In this document: piece by piece, positions 34,027 through 45,088 of the stretch
Position numbering within the stretch: the stretch's first letter is position 1
Layout: the number at the start of each line of letters is the position of its first letter
DNA from: Nelumbo lutea
Taxonomy: Eukaryota > Streptophyta > Magnoliopsida > Proteales > Nelumbonaceae
Length of the DNA stretch: 64,000 nt
Assembly (NCBI GenBank): GCA_022828595.1
Contig: JAKGHH010000001.1
Location: 74,086,401 to 74,150,400, forward strand
Direction: 5' to 3'
Program-made: the position numbers and the translations under genes
The notes under the pieces: generated by a model
What the model was told of the DNA's origin: nothing
The model's input: only the letters and a program-made list of their open reading frames with translations
Database searches by the model: none

Positions 34027-34218
34027 TACCTTTCATCAACTCTTCTTCACATGCTCTTATGCTAGGGATGTTTGGTGTGAAGCACATATTGGGATTAATC
34101 CGGATGCAATGGTGACGCAACCTCTACAACTCTTAATTGAAGAGTGCCTTAGTTCTTGGCAACTTCAAATGACCAAGCAAGAAATCTCATATTACTTTGG
34201 AAAATTTTGTGTGATGGT
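34027..34218 (+). pseudogene. Second LINE remnant, part 2
   Basis: It continues the zf-RVT domain as QLFFTCSYARDVW and then a linker, until TatC interrupts at 34219. The bases ATGGT (34214-34218) are the left target duplication of TatC. Confidence 0.75.
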
Positions 34219-34944
34219 TGATGTGGCGTAATCTAGCTACTCCCTGCTGGAGGTGACCTGACTTCCAACGATGACGAGAATGGGTTCCTGAAAGAGAGGA
34301 GCTCAGAGATCCCAGGGTGACTCACCCAGCGTGGATACTCTGATGGCAAAGTTAGAACACAGTGATAGTGTAGAGCTTGGAGATGATAACAATGAGAGCT
34401 CAGAGAGTAGAGATTCCACACAATCAATAATAGTAATAGAACATACCTCTGCCCTAGGTGAGTGCGGGGTCTTTTATATAGTGGCTTAGGTGGGTAGGTG
34501 GAACAGTCACTGAACCCCTGTTAGGATGGGACCTATCACGTGTTAGGTGGTTGAAGCGCCGCCAAACGGTAATACTATCACTTCCCACCAGAACAGGGAG
34601 TTGGTGAACTAATGTTACTGTTATAAGTACGATCCAATAGGGTTTAGGAAAAAAGGGGGTGCATTCCTCGAGGTGGCCATGCAGTGATCTGTACGGTAGA
34701 TGGGCTATCTATGGGATACCTGGCTACTTGGTAGCGAGCTAGTGAGTAGCGAGTTTCTCGAGCTTGCGCCTTGGTCTGCCTTTGTGAATGCTGAAGTGTT
34801 CTTGGGCTGAGGTGATCCCAGTTCGGAGTAGTAGCATACCCGAGCTCGCTTTATACCGAGCTGGCTTATGCCAGGTTGTCACTTGTGTTGAGTCACTTAC
34901 ACACGTTGTCTGTCTATGAGGTCGGGCCAAATCACCTTTCATCA
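34219..34944 (-). repeat. TatC 3' LTR
   Basis: This 726-bp LTR pairs with 43719-44442. In the first 162 bp I count by eye 12 differences, ten of them transitions. The TATA box in element orientation is the reverse of cttttatatagtgg at about 34471. Confidence 0.93.
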
Positions 34945-34964
34945 ATTGCCCCCCACTCCCCGAG
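34945..34964 (-). other. TatC polypurine tract
   Basis: On the - strand ctcggggagtggggggcaat directly abuts the 3' LTR and matches the TatB tract. Confidence 0.8.
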
Positions 34965-35203
34965 CTAGGGGTCCTAACCTGGTGCTAGAAGTCCATGATG
35001 TGACAAGTGGATTTGACTCAGAGTTTAAGCTAATGTGGGATGGACCATGTGCGATTTACGCGCGGACGTCAGGCGATCTTATAAGCTCTACGGATGCCAA
35101 AAAATGCGCTAAATTGATTTTGGTCTCGAGGATTGTGCAGCCGGTTTTCTTAGGATCCATCAGATCATTTTAATCTTGACCGTTGCTTTCTCGGCACTGG
35201 GGC

Positions 35204-35212
35204 TATAAATAG
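35204..35212 (+). promoter_or_regulatory. TATA box of the TatC antisense gene
   Basis: tataaatag in the context ggctataaatag, 180 bp upstream of ATG 35384. It is the same motif and spacing class as in TatB. Confidence 0.6.
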
Positions 35213-35383
35213 TGTCCTCTGGGACCCATTTTCCTTTGCTACGAATCCATCAGCTCTTGTCTTGAGGTCATGCTTGCTTCTTCAGCTTGGGTTTCCCGGT
35301 TCGTTGTTCCTTCCTAGTTAGGTCGTCCATTTTTTGGTGAGTCTCCCTTCGCTTCTTTTCTTTTTTTTTTCAGTTTTATCGCC

Positions 35384-37382
35384 ATGTCGGCTTCTAGTTC
35401 CGATGGGCCTCTTGATGAGGCTGAGGTGGGTGCCTTGGCCCTGGTCGGTGGCCAGGACGGGGCCATTGTGAGTTCGGGGGCAGATCGTGGCCCTTCTAAA
35501 GAACAGGATCCCTGAGAGGCTTTGGGTGGTCAGGCATCCACCTCTTGCCGAGGTCGGGAGCCAGACAACTTCGGTCCTTCAACCATGACCTCGGACCGAC
35601 TTCAGGCTCTAGTTCACCGGTACCACCTCCCGAGGGAGTTCTCCTATAGCCTTCCTCGTGGTAACTTTCCTTGGGAGCACGATCATAACGAGATTGTGGT
35701 TTTTGAAGAGCAGCTCGCAGCTAGTCTTCGTCTTCTGTTACATCCTTTGATCACCAAGGTCCTAAAGTCTTTTAAGATAATCATAGATCAATTACACCCG
35801 AACTTTGTTCGTAATGTGGTAGGGACCATTTCGCTCTTTTATGAGTATTGTCTTCCCCTTGACCTCAACACCTTTTCCACCATCCTGTCTATAAAGAAAA
35901 ACTCCTCCTATGTTCTTCCCGAGCACAGGAAAACCTACTACCTCAACACCTTTTCCCCCTCTAGAGGCCTCCTTATATAGATTTTCAAGGGGGCTCTTGC
36001 CCCTTCTTGAAGGGAGCAATTGAAAACCTCACCCCCTTCTTGAACTTTCTAGAGTTCTCTCTTGAAAGCCTTCTAAGGGTTGCCGCCCCTAGCTCTTTGG
36101 GCTGCACTTAGGCTCCTTCTTAGCACATGATAGCTACACTCTGAGCTGCTCTTTTGGGCTGAGAATGGGCCTTCTCTACTGGGCCGAATTTTACTCTTTG
36201 CTAGGCTTTCTTTTCTTGGGTTTTCTCAAGGAATCAGCTTGTACTTCTCGGGTCGAAGTGTGCTCTCTTGCTTCCATCACCGGGCTGGGCTGAATTTGGT
36301 CTTTTTGGACCTTCTTTTCTTACCTTTTGCCTTCTTTTTCTTGGATTAATTACCCCTGAAATCTTTTCTTAGCATTAAGCTAAATTAGAGCAAAATTAAA
36401 TAAAACCGACATAATAATCCATGCAAAGACCTCATAAATTATAGATAAATTGTATGTTCAACACTCCCAGAAAGGGAGGAAGAGGGGCACGAAGAGATCG
36501 CGTATGAAAGCCGAGCAATCTCTCGAGGTCGTCATCGTGGAACCATCTTTCGTACCTCAGGAGGAGGCCTAGTCTGCTGCCCCTCGGCTGAGGTCCCGCG
36601 TAAGGAAGTTTGGTCCGAAGAGCCGAGGAGTTTGTCTATACCTGTGGATGGACCAGAAGGTTATCTTTTGGCTATGAAGGACAACATCATGGACCATGTC
36701 AAGGCCATGTGGAAAAGTCGGGAGGCTGTCTTTGAATAAGAAGTTTCGAAGTGGGCCGAGTTGGCTCCGAGCGCTCTCCTGGGACTAGTTGCTAGCCATT
36801 GTATGGTGGTGAGCTTTCTACCTTTCCTCTCCCCCTTTCTCTTCTCTTCTCTTTTTTTTTTTTTTTTGACCTCGGCTTTCTGGTTTGCAGGTTAACTCCG
36901 CTGCTCATGCGTTGGCTTTCCAAGCGGTGATCCACACGAAGGAAGCTATCAACGCCAGAACGCAGATGCTAAGTCTCCACCGTGACTTGAACCATGCTCG
37001 GGGTGAGGTGCTTAGGGCCAAGAGGGAGCTTATCCTAACTCAGGAGAGGCAGATTTCCTCACTGAGCGAGGAGAAAATGCGTTTGGAGCGAGAGATTACA
37101 GACCTCAAGGCTTTTATCTCGCAAGAGAGGATCAAGGTCGTGGAGAGCTTCAAGGAGTCCGTAGAATTCGAGGCTTTGCATGTTGAATATGGATCAGACT
37201 CCTACCACACAGGGTTCAAGTTGTGTCATTACTTAGTTTGTTAGAAGTTTCCCGACCTTGATCTTGGTGGGATCACGATGGCGGGCTTGGACCCTGAAGT
37301 GGCCAAGGAGGCAAACGTAGAGCCTGACTCTTCGGGGGAGGAGGGCGACACTGAGGCCGAGGCGGCATACCCTTTTGAGTGA
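35384..37382 (+). pseudogene. TatC antisense gene (spliced, interrupted)
   Basis: ATG 35384 starts MSASSSDGPLDEAEVGALA. After a TGA at about 35513 the frame continues through LVHRYHLPREFSYSLPRGNF, PWEHDHNEIVVFEEQL, IIIDQLHPNFVRNVVGT and VLPEHRKTYYL. There a foreign insertion (35945-36470) cuts in. Exon 2 resumes with a Lys/Arg-rich stretch (GRRGTKRSRMKAEQSLEVV). An intron 36809-36890 (gtgagc...tgcag, pyrimidine-rich) lies at exactly the position of TatB's second intron, both flanked by HCMV / VNSA. Exon 3 is a coiled coil (LSEEKMRLEREITDLKAF) and an acidic tail ending at TGA 37382, with one internal stop at 37242. Confidence 0.75.
35945..36470 (-). mobile_element. LTR-like insertion in the TatC antisense gene
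   Basis: The block replaces coding sequence between HRKTYYL and the exon 2 Lys-rich region. On the - strand it begins TGTTGAACATACAA and, near its other end, has a TATA box (ctatataagg, about 35970) followed by purine-rich sequence. That is the look of a U3-R part of a copia-type LTR. The pentamer aacac lies at both borders. The 3' end CA is not seen, so it may be truncated. Composition differs from TatC around it. Confidence 0.5.
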
Positions 37383-37728
37383 CGGCTCCTTTCTTTTTCC
37401 CTTTTCTGAACTATGAATGTACTGTCCCGAGCCTTTGAGCTCGGGTAAAAATTCTTGTATCTGAACTCACTTTTTAATGAAGTATAGTTTCTTTTGAATA
37501 TTTCTGAGTGCAAAAATACTTCTAAGTGTGAGTGGACTCTGTGCTGGTTTCGTGGGTTGCTCCGGACTGAGTGAAGTTGTGTTACTTCGGGTTTCGTGGG
37601 TTGCTCTGAACTATCGGGCTACCGTGCTGAGTAAGAGCTGCAGGGGTGTAGACACCATAGGGTTCATACCCGAGTTGTCTTTTCCTTAAGGGTTAGAGAT
37701 AACCAGGTTCTTGTCAGTTTGGCATTTT

Positions 37729-37945
37729 GTGGCCCTTAAGCTTAGGGAGGGACCCGTAGTCCGCTCTTGGATTTCGCCCAGGCCGAAGTGGCAACTGGGG
37801 TCTTCTTGTGGCCCTTAGGCTTAGGGAGGGACCCGTAGTCCACTCCTGGATTTTACCCATGCTGAAGTGGCAACTAGGGTCTTCTTGTGGCCCTTAGGCT
37901 TAGGGAGGGACCCATAGTCCGCTCCTGGATTTAGTTGCTCCTTGG
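37729..37945. repeat. Three-copy 79-bp tandem repeat in TatC
   Basis: gtggcccttaggcttaggga-type units start at 37729, 37808 and 37887, the last partial. They lie in the spacer between the convergent antisense gene and integrase. Confidence 0.85.
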
Positions 37946-37949
37946 AGAC

Positions 37950-38100
37950 CTGTAAGGAACTAGCTATTAGAGGACCCAGGGTACTAACCCAGTGGGGTTG
38001 CTCCGATGGCTAAGTTAGTACTCCCATATTAGATGGCGGGCTTAGAAATCACAATCTGAGAGTTAGAGCCTGCTTACCTGTTTTTGGGGCTGATGCTTTG
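37950..38100. repeat. LTR-like fragment inside TatC
   Basis: gttgctccgatggctaagtt with nearby acccagggtactaaccc resembles the start region of the Tat LTRs and of the solo LTR at 16456 (gttgctccgatgcttaagtc, aacccg(g/a)ggtagctaaccc). An LTR segment therefore lies within the internal spacer, either captured or ancestral. Confidence 0.5.
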
Positions 38101-38149
38101 GTTCGTAATCAAAGATAGTATCGCCTTAGGTTGTTGATGTTCAATGCAC

Positions 38150-39250
38150 GGGGCACTTTCTTTTCATCGAGGGTTCGAGCTCGTACGTGCCCTCTTCTAG
38201 TATCCACTTCACTCGGTAGGGACCTTCCTAGTTCGGTCCTAGCTTACTTATACCGGATTTGGGCACCATGACTTTTCGGAGGACTAGGTCTCCAATGCAG
38301 AAGTGTCATTTTCTGACTCGGGCGTTATAATACCGGGCTACTTTTTGTTGGTAGGCTACGGCCTGGATTTCCGCAAGGTCCCGTACTTTTTCTATTAGGT
38401 CGAGGTTGGTGCGGAGCTCGCCGCCATTTTCCTCTTTGTTGTAGGCTTCTAGACGTAGTGTGGGTATCTCAATTTTGGCTGGGATTACTACTTTCGTGCC
38501 ATATGTGAGGTTGAAGTGGGTTTCTCCTGTGGCAGTCTTGGCTATAGTTCGGTAGGCCCATAGTACGCTGGGCAATTCTTCCATCCATAGCCCCTTAGCT
38601 CGTGATAAGCGAGCTTTCAGTCCGTGGAGTATGGCTCGGTTCGTGACTTCTTTCTGCCCGTTTGCCTGGGGGTGTGCTACCGAAGTGAAGTTCTGTTGTA
38701 TCCCCATTTCCACACACCAATTCTGGAACTTGATATCTTTAAACTACTTACCATTGTCGAAAATGAGCACTCGGGGCAATCTGAAGCGGCATACTATGTT
38801 CTTCCAAAAGAAGTTCTGCACGGTTCGAGCTGTGATTGTTGCTAGGGGTTCTGCTTCTACCCACTTTGTGAAATAATCTACTGCTACTACTAAGAATTTC
38901 CCTTGTCCTGTCACTGGCGGGAATGGTCCGAGGATGTCGATTCCCCACTGTGCGAAGGGCCATGGGCTGGTGAGGTACTTTAGGTTGGCAACAGGTCGGT
39001 GATGGATGTTGGCGTATCTTTGACATTTGTGCAAGAGCCCTACCCCCCGAGTGTCCGCCGCATAGGCCTTCATGGGTGTCATGGAGAATGAGCTCAACTT
39101 CTGATGGTCACAAACAGTGCAAGTAGGGGAGCATGTAGGATCTTCGGTACAATCGCCCGTCTATCATGACATACTTGGTTGCCTTTCGTTCTATCCTCAT
39201 GGGTGCGTTACGATCTGCAGGTCGGGTTCCGTGAAGTAGGTAGCTCACGA
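38150..39250 (-). pseudogene. TatC integrase (near-complete, one clear stop)
   Basis: Right to left: HKCQRYANIHHRPVANLKYL (about 39030), SPWPFAQWGIDILGPFPPV, VAVDYFTKWVEAEPLATI (about 38870), RVLIFDNGK then TAG then FKDIKF (stop at 38744-38746, probably CAG originally), NGQKEVTNRAILHGLKARL (about 38640), LPSVLWAYRTIAKTATGE and LARYYN-type VARYYNARVRK (about 38310). All three DDE residues are visible. The tail continues with GDLVLRKVM to about 38150. Confidence 0.85.
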
Positions 39251-41050
39251 GTGGATTGATCCAGCTTGGTTCAGCTTGTATAATAGGAGTGACCTCTTCT
39301 CCCCCCTGAGAATGCTGGGTCGAAACAAATTTTCTATGTGTATGGTCCTCTTGGTGTTGTTGCTCATGCTGGCTAATTGGGACAATGCATCAGCCTCAAC
39401 GTTCTCAGACCTTGGAATCTACCTGATAAAATAAGACCGAAAGTCTTATAGGATTTCTTCGGCTTTGGCCAAATAGGCGGCCATGGTAGGATCACGGGCT
39501 CCGTAGTCTCCGGTGATCTGATTGACCACGAGCTGGGAGTCACTGCAGACGACGATGTGCTTTCCTTGTACTTCTTGCTAATGCGAGTTCGACTAGTAGC
39601 GCTTTGTACTCAGCTTCGTTGTTGGATGCTGCGAACTCGAACCGGTGTGTGTACTCTAGTTTCACTCTGCTTGGTCCGTGTAGTATGGCACTGGCTCCGC
39701 TTTCTTGTTGATTGGATGACCCATCCACATGAAGGATCCAGGGTTCTTCATCCCAAGTTGGCCCTGCTTTGGTCGGGATTGGTGCCGTACTGGCTGAAGC
39801 CTCTTCTCCATGTTCGATCTCTGGTAGTTCAGGGATTGCGGTGCTGAAGGTACACTCTGCTATGAAGTCGGCCAAGGCTTGGGCATTAATTGTCATCCGA
39901 GGTTCGTATTGGAGGTCGTATTCGCTGAGTTAGATACCTCGGGCTTGAGTAAGACTTGTCTCAAAAGCTTGTTTGTGAGGACTACGACAGTGTGAGCTTG
40001 GAAATATGGGCGGAGCTTCCGAGTTGCCGTGACCAGTGCGTACGTCAACTTCTCGATTTCTAGGTACCTGGTTTTTGCATCCTGCAAAACTTTACTTATG
40101 TAGTAGATAGGTCGTTAGACCCAATCTACTTCTTTTATTAGTACCGAGCTGATTACCTCATCACTCACGGAGAGGTACAACTTTAAAATATCACCCTCCT
40201 CGGGTCGGGTCAAAACCGAGATACTAACTAGGTAATTCTTTAGCTCGTCAAAGGCGAGCTGGCACTCTTTAGTCCATTCGAAGTCTTTACTTTTCTTTAT
40301 TTCCTTAAAAAAGGGGAGGCAACGATCTGCCGACTTGGATAGGAAGTGACCTAAGGCAGCCATGCGGCCATTCAGCCTTTGAACCTCTTTCAACATGTGA
40401 GGTGGCTTCATTTGTAGGATAGCCTTGACTTTTTTGGGGTTTGCCTTGATTCCACGCTGGTTAACTGTGTAACCTAGGAATTTTCCCTTGGTGACACCAA
40501 AGACACTTACTAGGATTCAACTTCATATTATACTTGCACAGGATTTCAAAAACGCACTGCAAGTCACTTATTAAACTGTCTGAAAATCAGGTTTTGACGA
40601 CCATGTCGTCTACATAACACTCAACCTTATCGCCGATTAACACCTCAAAAAGTTTGTTGACAAGTCTTTGAAAGGTTGCCCCGGCATTTTATAGTCCAAA
40701 AGGCATAACCTTATAATAGTACAAGCCTAGCTCAGTTGTAAACGTTGTTTTTTCCTCGTCGGAAGGGTCCATCTTGATCTGGTTGTAGCCCGAGTATGCA
40801 TTGAGAAAACTCAGCAACTCGTGCCCTGAGGTCAAATCCACTAGACGGTCGATTTTGGGGAGAGGGAAACAATCCTTCGGGCAGGCTCGATTCAGGTCGG
40901 TGTAATCAACGCAGATGCGCCATTTACCGTTGGCCTTTTTTACTAGAACGGGGTTAGCCACCCAGCTCGGGTAGTGGGCCTTTTCTATTTAACTGCCCTG
41001 ACTAAAGGATTAGTGTTCAATTTATGAGTTATAACCTTAGCGTCTATACC
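39251..41050 (-). pseudogene. TatC reverse transcriptase and RNase H (pseudogene)
   Basis: RT starts abruptly at HYPSWVANPVLVKKANGKW (about 40970) because about 45 residues of its N-terminus are deleted between 40980 and 41000. RACPKDCFPLPKIDRLVD, SGYNQIKMDPSDEEK, YKVMPFGL-stop and the intact YVDDMVVKT (about 40600) follow. Connection: SKSADRCLPFFKEIKKSKDF (about 40340). RNase H: WILHVDGSSNQQESGAS and SNNEAEYKALLVELALA (39740-39560). Frameshifts lie near 40520 and 39930. The catalytic residues survive but the frame does not. Confidence 0.85.
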
Positions 41051-41104
41051 GGGCATTTCTGCCGTGAACCAGGCAAATACATCAAAAATTTCAAGTAGAA
41101 AACT

Positions 41105-41870
41105 TACCGACCGAGAGCAAAGGGGCTCCTCGATCATGGTTCACATTTGGAGAGTTCTGGTTGGGTCTTCCGTTGAGGTCGGAATGTGGATTGTTCCTTC
41201 GGTGGTCGTGGCTCGTTCTTCGAAGTATTTCGTAGGCCGCTCTAATTTGAGGTCATCCGTCAGTTTGTCTTTTCCTTTGAGAGCAGCGACATAACACTTT
41301 TGGGACTCGAGCTGATCGCCCTGAGCTACCCCTACCTCGAAGTCTATGGGGAACTTCATGGCCAGGTAGTAAGTTGACACCACTGCACGAAGGGTGTGAG
41401 TGACGGGCCGCCCTACAATGGCGTTGTATGGGGAGGGGATTGCGACTACTAGGAAGGCATGCTCGAACCTCACGATGTTGGGCCATGTACCGATCTCCAC
41501 AGGTAAGGAAACTCGTCCGAGGGGTTTGACCTCTTCTCCACTGAAACCCACTAAAGGAGTGTTGGCAGGTTGGAGGTCGCTTTCCTAGAGCCGTAGCTTG
41601 TTGAAGGTGCTTCTGAATAGGATATCGGTCGGACTTCCCGAATCTACCAGGATGCGCCTGACTTCGAAGTCGTTGATCTTCATTCTGATGACCACTGCGT
41701 CGTCGTGGGGGTATTGAATCCCTCGCACGTCATCCTCGGTAAAGAATATAGGATCCTCAGTTCGCGGCCACTTTGGAGGGTTTTGCTCCTCATGTTCTAG
41801 CTCGCAAGCTGAAATCTTTCCCGCTGTCGTGGAACAGCCCGCAACAACCGACCCACTGGTGATTGTATTG
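41105..41870 (-). pseudogene. TatC protease region
   Basis: IQYPHDDAVVIRMKINDF, RRILVDSGSPTDILF with the D-S-G triplet intact (about 41640), then after one TAG at about 41588 GFSGEEVKPLGRVSLPVEI, SPYNAIVGRPVTHTLRAVVS and YYLAMKFPIDF. A 136-codon open frame covers 41141-41551. It ends in a Glu/Thr-rich linker to RT. Confidence 0.83.
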
Positions 41871-41904
41871 ATTACTTTGCGACTAGTCTTTCCTCAGGCA
41901 GTTG

Positions 41905-43635
41905 TCATTGTTCACTTGGCCTTCTGCTGGACTCGAGAGGGTCTTTCTTTTGCTCCCCTCGTTGGTCTGTCTGGCCTTTATTACTTCTTTGTACAAAGTT
42001 CCTCAGGTACCTGCGACGGATGAGTTCTTCAATCTCGTCATGGAGGTTCTTATAATTTTTGGTGCTATGATCGTGGTCCTTGTGAAAATGACAATATACA
42101 TTTTTATTTTTATGGGTCGGGTCGCTTCTCAACCTGGGCGGCCACTTTACAAAGGAGGCATCCTCTATGGCCATGAGAATTTCTCCACGCTTCGTGTTGA
42201 GGGGCGTGAAGCTCGTTCTTTCAACCGGGGGAGCTCGGGGGTGAAAATCTGACATGTTCCCCCTGACAGGGGACATGCTTTTCTTTCTTTTGCCAACTCC
42301 GTTGTTCGAGCTGTGGTTTTCCCTTTTCCTTTTCTCCACTGGGGCTTCGGTCCACTGGTTCATTTCTTCTTCAGTGCCGATGAACTGATCCGTGAGCTTC
42401 AAGAACTCTATAATGTCCTTGGGTTTTTTCGCAACCACGTGCCATTTAAACTCTCTGTGAGTAATCCCCTTTTTGGTTGCCGCAAGTCTCACAGCTGGGT
42501 CTAAGTCTGGGATCAACAAACAGGTATCGTTGAAGCGTTTGATGTAGCTTCTGATTGACTCTCCTTCCCTTTGGACTATACTGAGCCCAGCTTTTAACCG
42601 TCCCAGGCGTAATGTTTCTATACCAAGTGCAATCTACTCCTTTGAAATTCGTGAAGAAGGCAACACACATACAGGCCTCGTCAGCTCCGGTGAGATGCAT
42701 CTGGGACTGGAACGAATCTACGTGGTCATTGGGGTCGAAAGACCCGTCATACTTGTCCAGGGGAGGAACCTTGAAGTTTGTTGGCATCGGGGAAGCTAGG
42801 AGCTCGGGGGATAGCAGAGAGGGTACAAAAAGGAGGGGAGCAGTTTTGGTGACCTTCGAGCTTACTCGTGCCCTACCTTTAGGCTGCTTAGGTCAGGTTG
42901 ATGCTTCGGTAGGCCTTTGGCATTGCTCAGATGGTTCCGTAGCGGTGCTGCTAACCTCCGTACTGTCGGATGGTGCTTTGGTCGGGTGTGACTCGGACTG
43001 CCGACTGTTGCAGGCTGAGAGGCCCTGCCTGGAGTCCTCAGCTAGGACTCTGAACTGATTTTTTGTAAGAAGGCCTTCAAGTCGTGAAGGCCGAGGTGGG
43101 ATGACTCTGGTGTGTCGAGTATCTTTCGACCTGGTCACTTGGAGTGAGGTGGGGTGGACTTGTTTCTCTTTTCTGTCGTGAGGCGAGGCTTGGGAGGTTT
43201 CCTCCTGGTCAGGGCGGCTGCCTTGGCGGTGTGGCTTGCTCGGGGTGATTGGGCACTGAGGTGGGGTTGGTTGCTGGTTTTGCCGCAGTGGTGGAAACTG
43301 CTACTGGTACATGTGGTGCAGAACTTGTTGTTGGTATTGTTGGAACTGTTGGACCTGCTGCATTTGGGCTTGCATAGCTCGTAGGCAGTATACTAGGCCG
43401 TTTAGTTGGTTGTGTCCTACTCTCAGTGGAGCTACAGACGGTTCCACGAAGGTTGGGGTTACTATAGGAGGGAATGGGGTGCTCCCAGGCCCAAATGGTT
43501 GGGGAACCACAGGTGTTGGGATCCCATCAGCGGGAAGCGGTATGGTGAACTGGCCTACACAAATAGTTGGGGCTGAAGTTGTCCCCCAGAGGCGTTCGTT
43601 TCCCTGAGTTGTTCGGCATTGCTGGAAGAGACCAT
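41905..43635 (-). pseudogene. TatC gag (pseudogene)
   Basis: The likely start is ATG 43635 (MVSSSNAEQLRETNASGG), about 84 bp after the LTR. A frameshift near 43565 leads into IPLPADGIPTPVVPQ and a Gln-rich MQQVQQFQQYQQQ. A TAG at 43301-43303 stands where TatB has CAG. The gag domain reads VPPLDKYDGSFDPNDHVDSF (about 42760) and is broken near 42590. KKGITHREFKWHVVAKKPKD follows, then a 204-codon open frame (41905-42519) with a basic region and a degenerate zinc knuckle VYCHFHKDHDHSTKNYKN, whose last Cys is Tyr. Confidence 0.83.
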
Positions 43636-43700
43636 AGGTCTGGTTTTTGAACTTTCTAGGTGTTCAGAAAGGGGGATAAAAAGGCTTTTTGTAAGAGGTT

Positions 43701-43716
43701 CCCACAAACGACCCCA
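43701..43716 (-). other. TatC primer binding site
   Basis: On the - strand tggggtcgtttgtggg lies two bases after the 5' LTR, matching TatA's site at ten or more positions. The tRNA is not assigned. Confidence 0.7.
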
Positions 43717-43718
43717 AT

Positions 43719-44442
43719 TGATGTGGTGTAATCTGGCTACTCCCTACTGGAGTTGACCTGGCTTCCAACGACGACAAGAATGGGTTCCTAAAAGAGAGGA
43801 GCTCAGAGATCCCGGGGTGACTCACCCAGCGTGGATACTCCGATGGCTAAGTTAGAACACAGTGATAGTATAGAGCTTGGAGATGATAACAATGAGAGCT
43901 CAGAGAGTAGAGATGTTGCACAATCAATAATAGTAATAGAACATACCTCTGCCCTAGGTGAGTGCGGGGTCTTTTATACAGTGGCTCAGGTGGGTAGGTG
44001 GAACGGTTATTGAACCCCTGTTAGGATGGGACTTGTCGCGTGTTAGGTGGTTGAAGCGCCACCAAATGGTAATACTGTCACTTCCCGCCAGAACGGGGAG
44101 TTGGTGAACTAATGTTACCGTTATAAGTACGGTCCAGTGGGGTTTAGGAAAAAAGGGGTGCATTCCTCGAGGTGGCCATGCGGAGGTTTGTACGGTAGAT
44201 GGGCTATCTGCGGGATACCCGGTTACTTGGTAGCGAGCTAGTGAGTAGCGAGTTTCTCGAGCTCGTGCCTTGGTCTGCCTTTGTGAATGCTGAAGTGTTC
44301 TTGGGCTGAGGTGATTCCTGTTCGGAGTACTAGCATACCCGAGCTCGCTTTATACCAAACTGGCTTATGTCAGGTTGTCGCTTGTGTTGGGTCACGTATA
44401 CGTGTCGTCTGTCTATAGGTCGGGCCAAATTACCCTTCATCA
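43719..44442 (-). repeat. TatC 5' LTR
   Basis: This 724-bp LTR starts TGATGTGG and ends TTCATCA as read on the + strand, followed by the target duplication ATGGT. The LTR TATA is the reverse of cttttatacagtgg, so one base of the TATA run differs from the other LTR. Confidence 0.93.
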
Positions 44443-44447
44443 ATGGT

Positions 44448-45088
44448 ATACCTACTATGGTTAGCACGCAAAAATAAAATATTTGATGGAGTTGAGGTGA
44501 TGTCTTTTGATATAATAAGAAAGCCAAATACTACCTCTCCAGTGACAACAATCTATTGGAAAGGGGTATGCAAACACAACACATTAACAGGATAGGTATA
44601 GGGGATTGTGCTTCTCTTCACATAGACGACTCATTTGACCCAAACACAGTTGTTGCAGGACAGGCTTTCAATCTTCAAGACACCGGTAGAAACCTCACAA
44701 TAGCTGATGGAAGAATTTTTGGGTCGTAGAAAGTTATGATGCGGAGCTTCATGCCTTAGTGTCTAGAAGCAATTTCAACAGCCCATATAGTTGATATAAC
44801 AATATATTCTGATTGTCAAAAACTTGTTAATTTCTTCACAATTCATGTCAAACCAAGTTCATGGGTAGAACAGATGCATTGGGCTCACATCTAGAGTCTG
44901 CTGCTTAGTTTTCAATCCTTTTTGTTCATTCATGTAAATAGAGAGTTAAATCCAAAGGCCCATCTTTTTGCTTACTTTCCTTGTAAGGGTAAAGTCACTC
45001 TAGCATATCATTCTACTACCCACAATCATGTACAATTATTTTCTAATCAATAAAGCTGCTTTTGTGTGCCAAAAAAAAAAAAAAAAAA
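44448..45088 (+). pseudogene. Second LINE remnant, part 3 (RNase H end and poly(A) tail)
   Basis: It continues the reading broken by TatC. ELHALVS (about 44746), YSDCQKLVNFF-like sequence (about 44810) and NRELNPKAHLFAYF (about 44940) are the C-terminal half of a LINE RNase H. A stop (about 45045), a 3' end with aatcaataaag and an 18-A run at 45071-45088 follow, the normal LINE terminus. Frameshifts and stops make it a relic. Confidence 0.8.

Larger units (their letters stand above)
34219..44442 (-). mobile_element. TatC: Ty3/gypsy Tat-lineage LTR retrotransposon
   Basis: It has complete LTRs at 34219-34944 and 43719-44442 and the perfect target duplication ATGGT (34214-34218, 44443-44447). 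Gag-pol is on the - strand and the antisense gene on the + strand (35384-37382). It keeps intact catalytic signatures for protease (DSG), RT (YVDD) and integrase (D, D and E all present). It still has stops, frameshifts and an RT deletion near 40980, plus a foreign insertion in the antisense gene. It interrupts a LINE that resumes at 44448. Confidence 0.95.

Noticed and set aside
39557..39847. Plus-strand ORF across TatC RNase H
   Set aside because: Shadow of the RNase H frame on the - strand, which has clear domain motifs.
43154..43607. Plus-strand ORFs over TatC gag
   Set aside because: They are shadows of the Gln/Pro-rich gag frame on the - strand.
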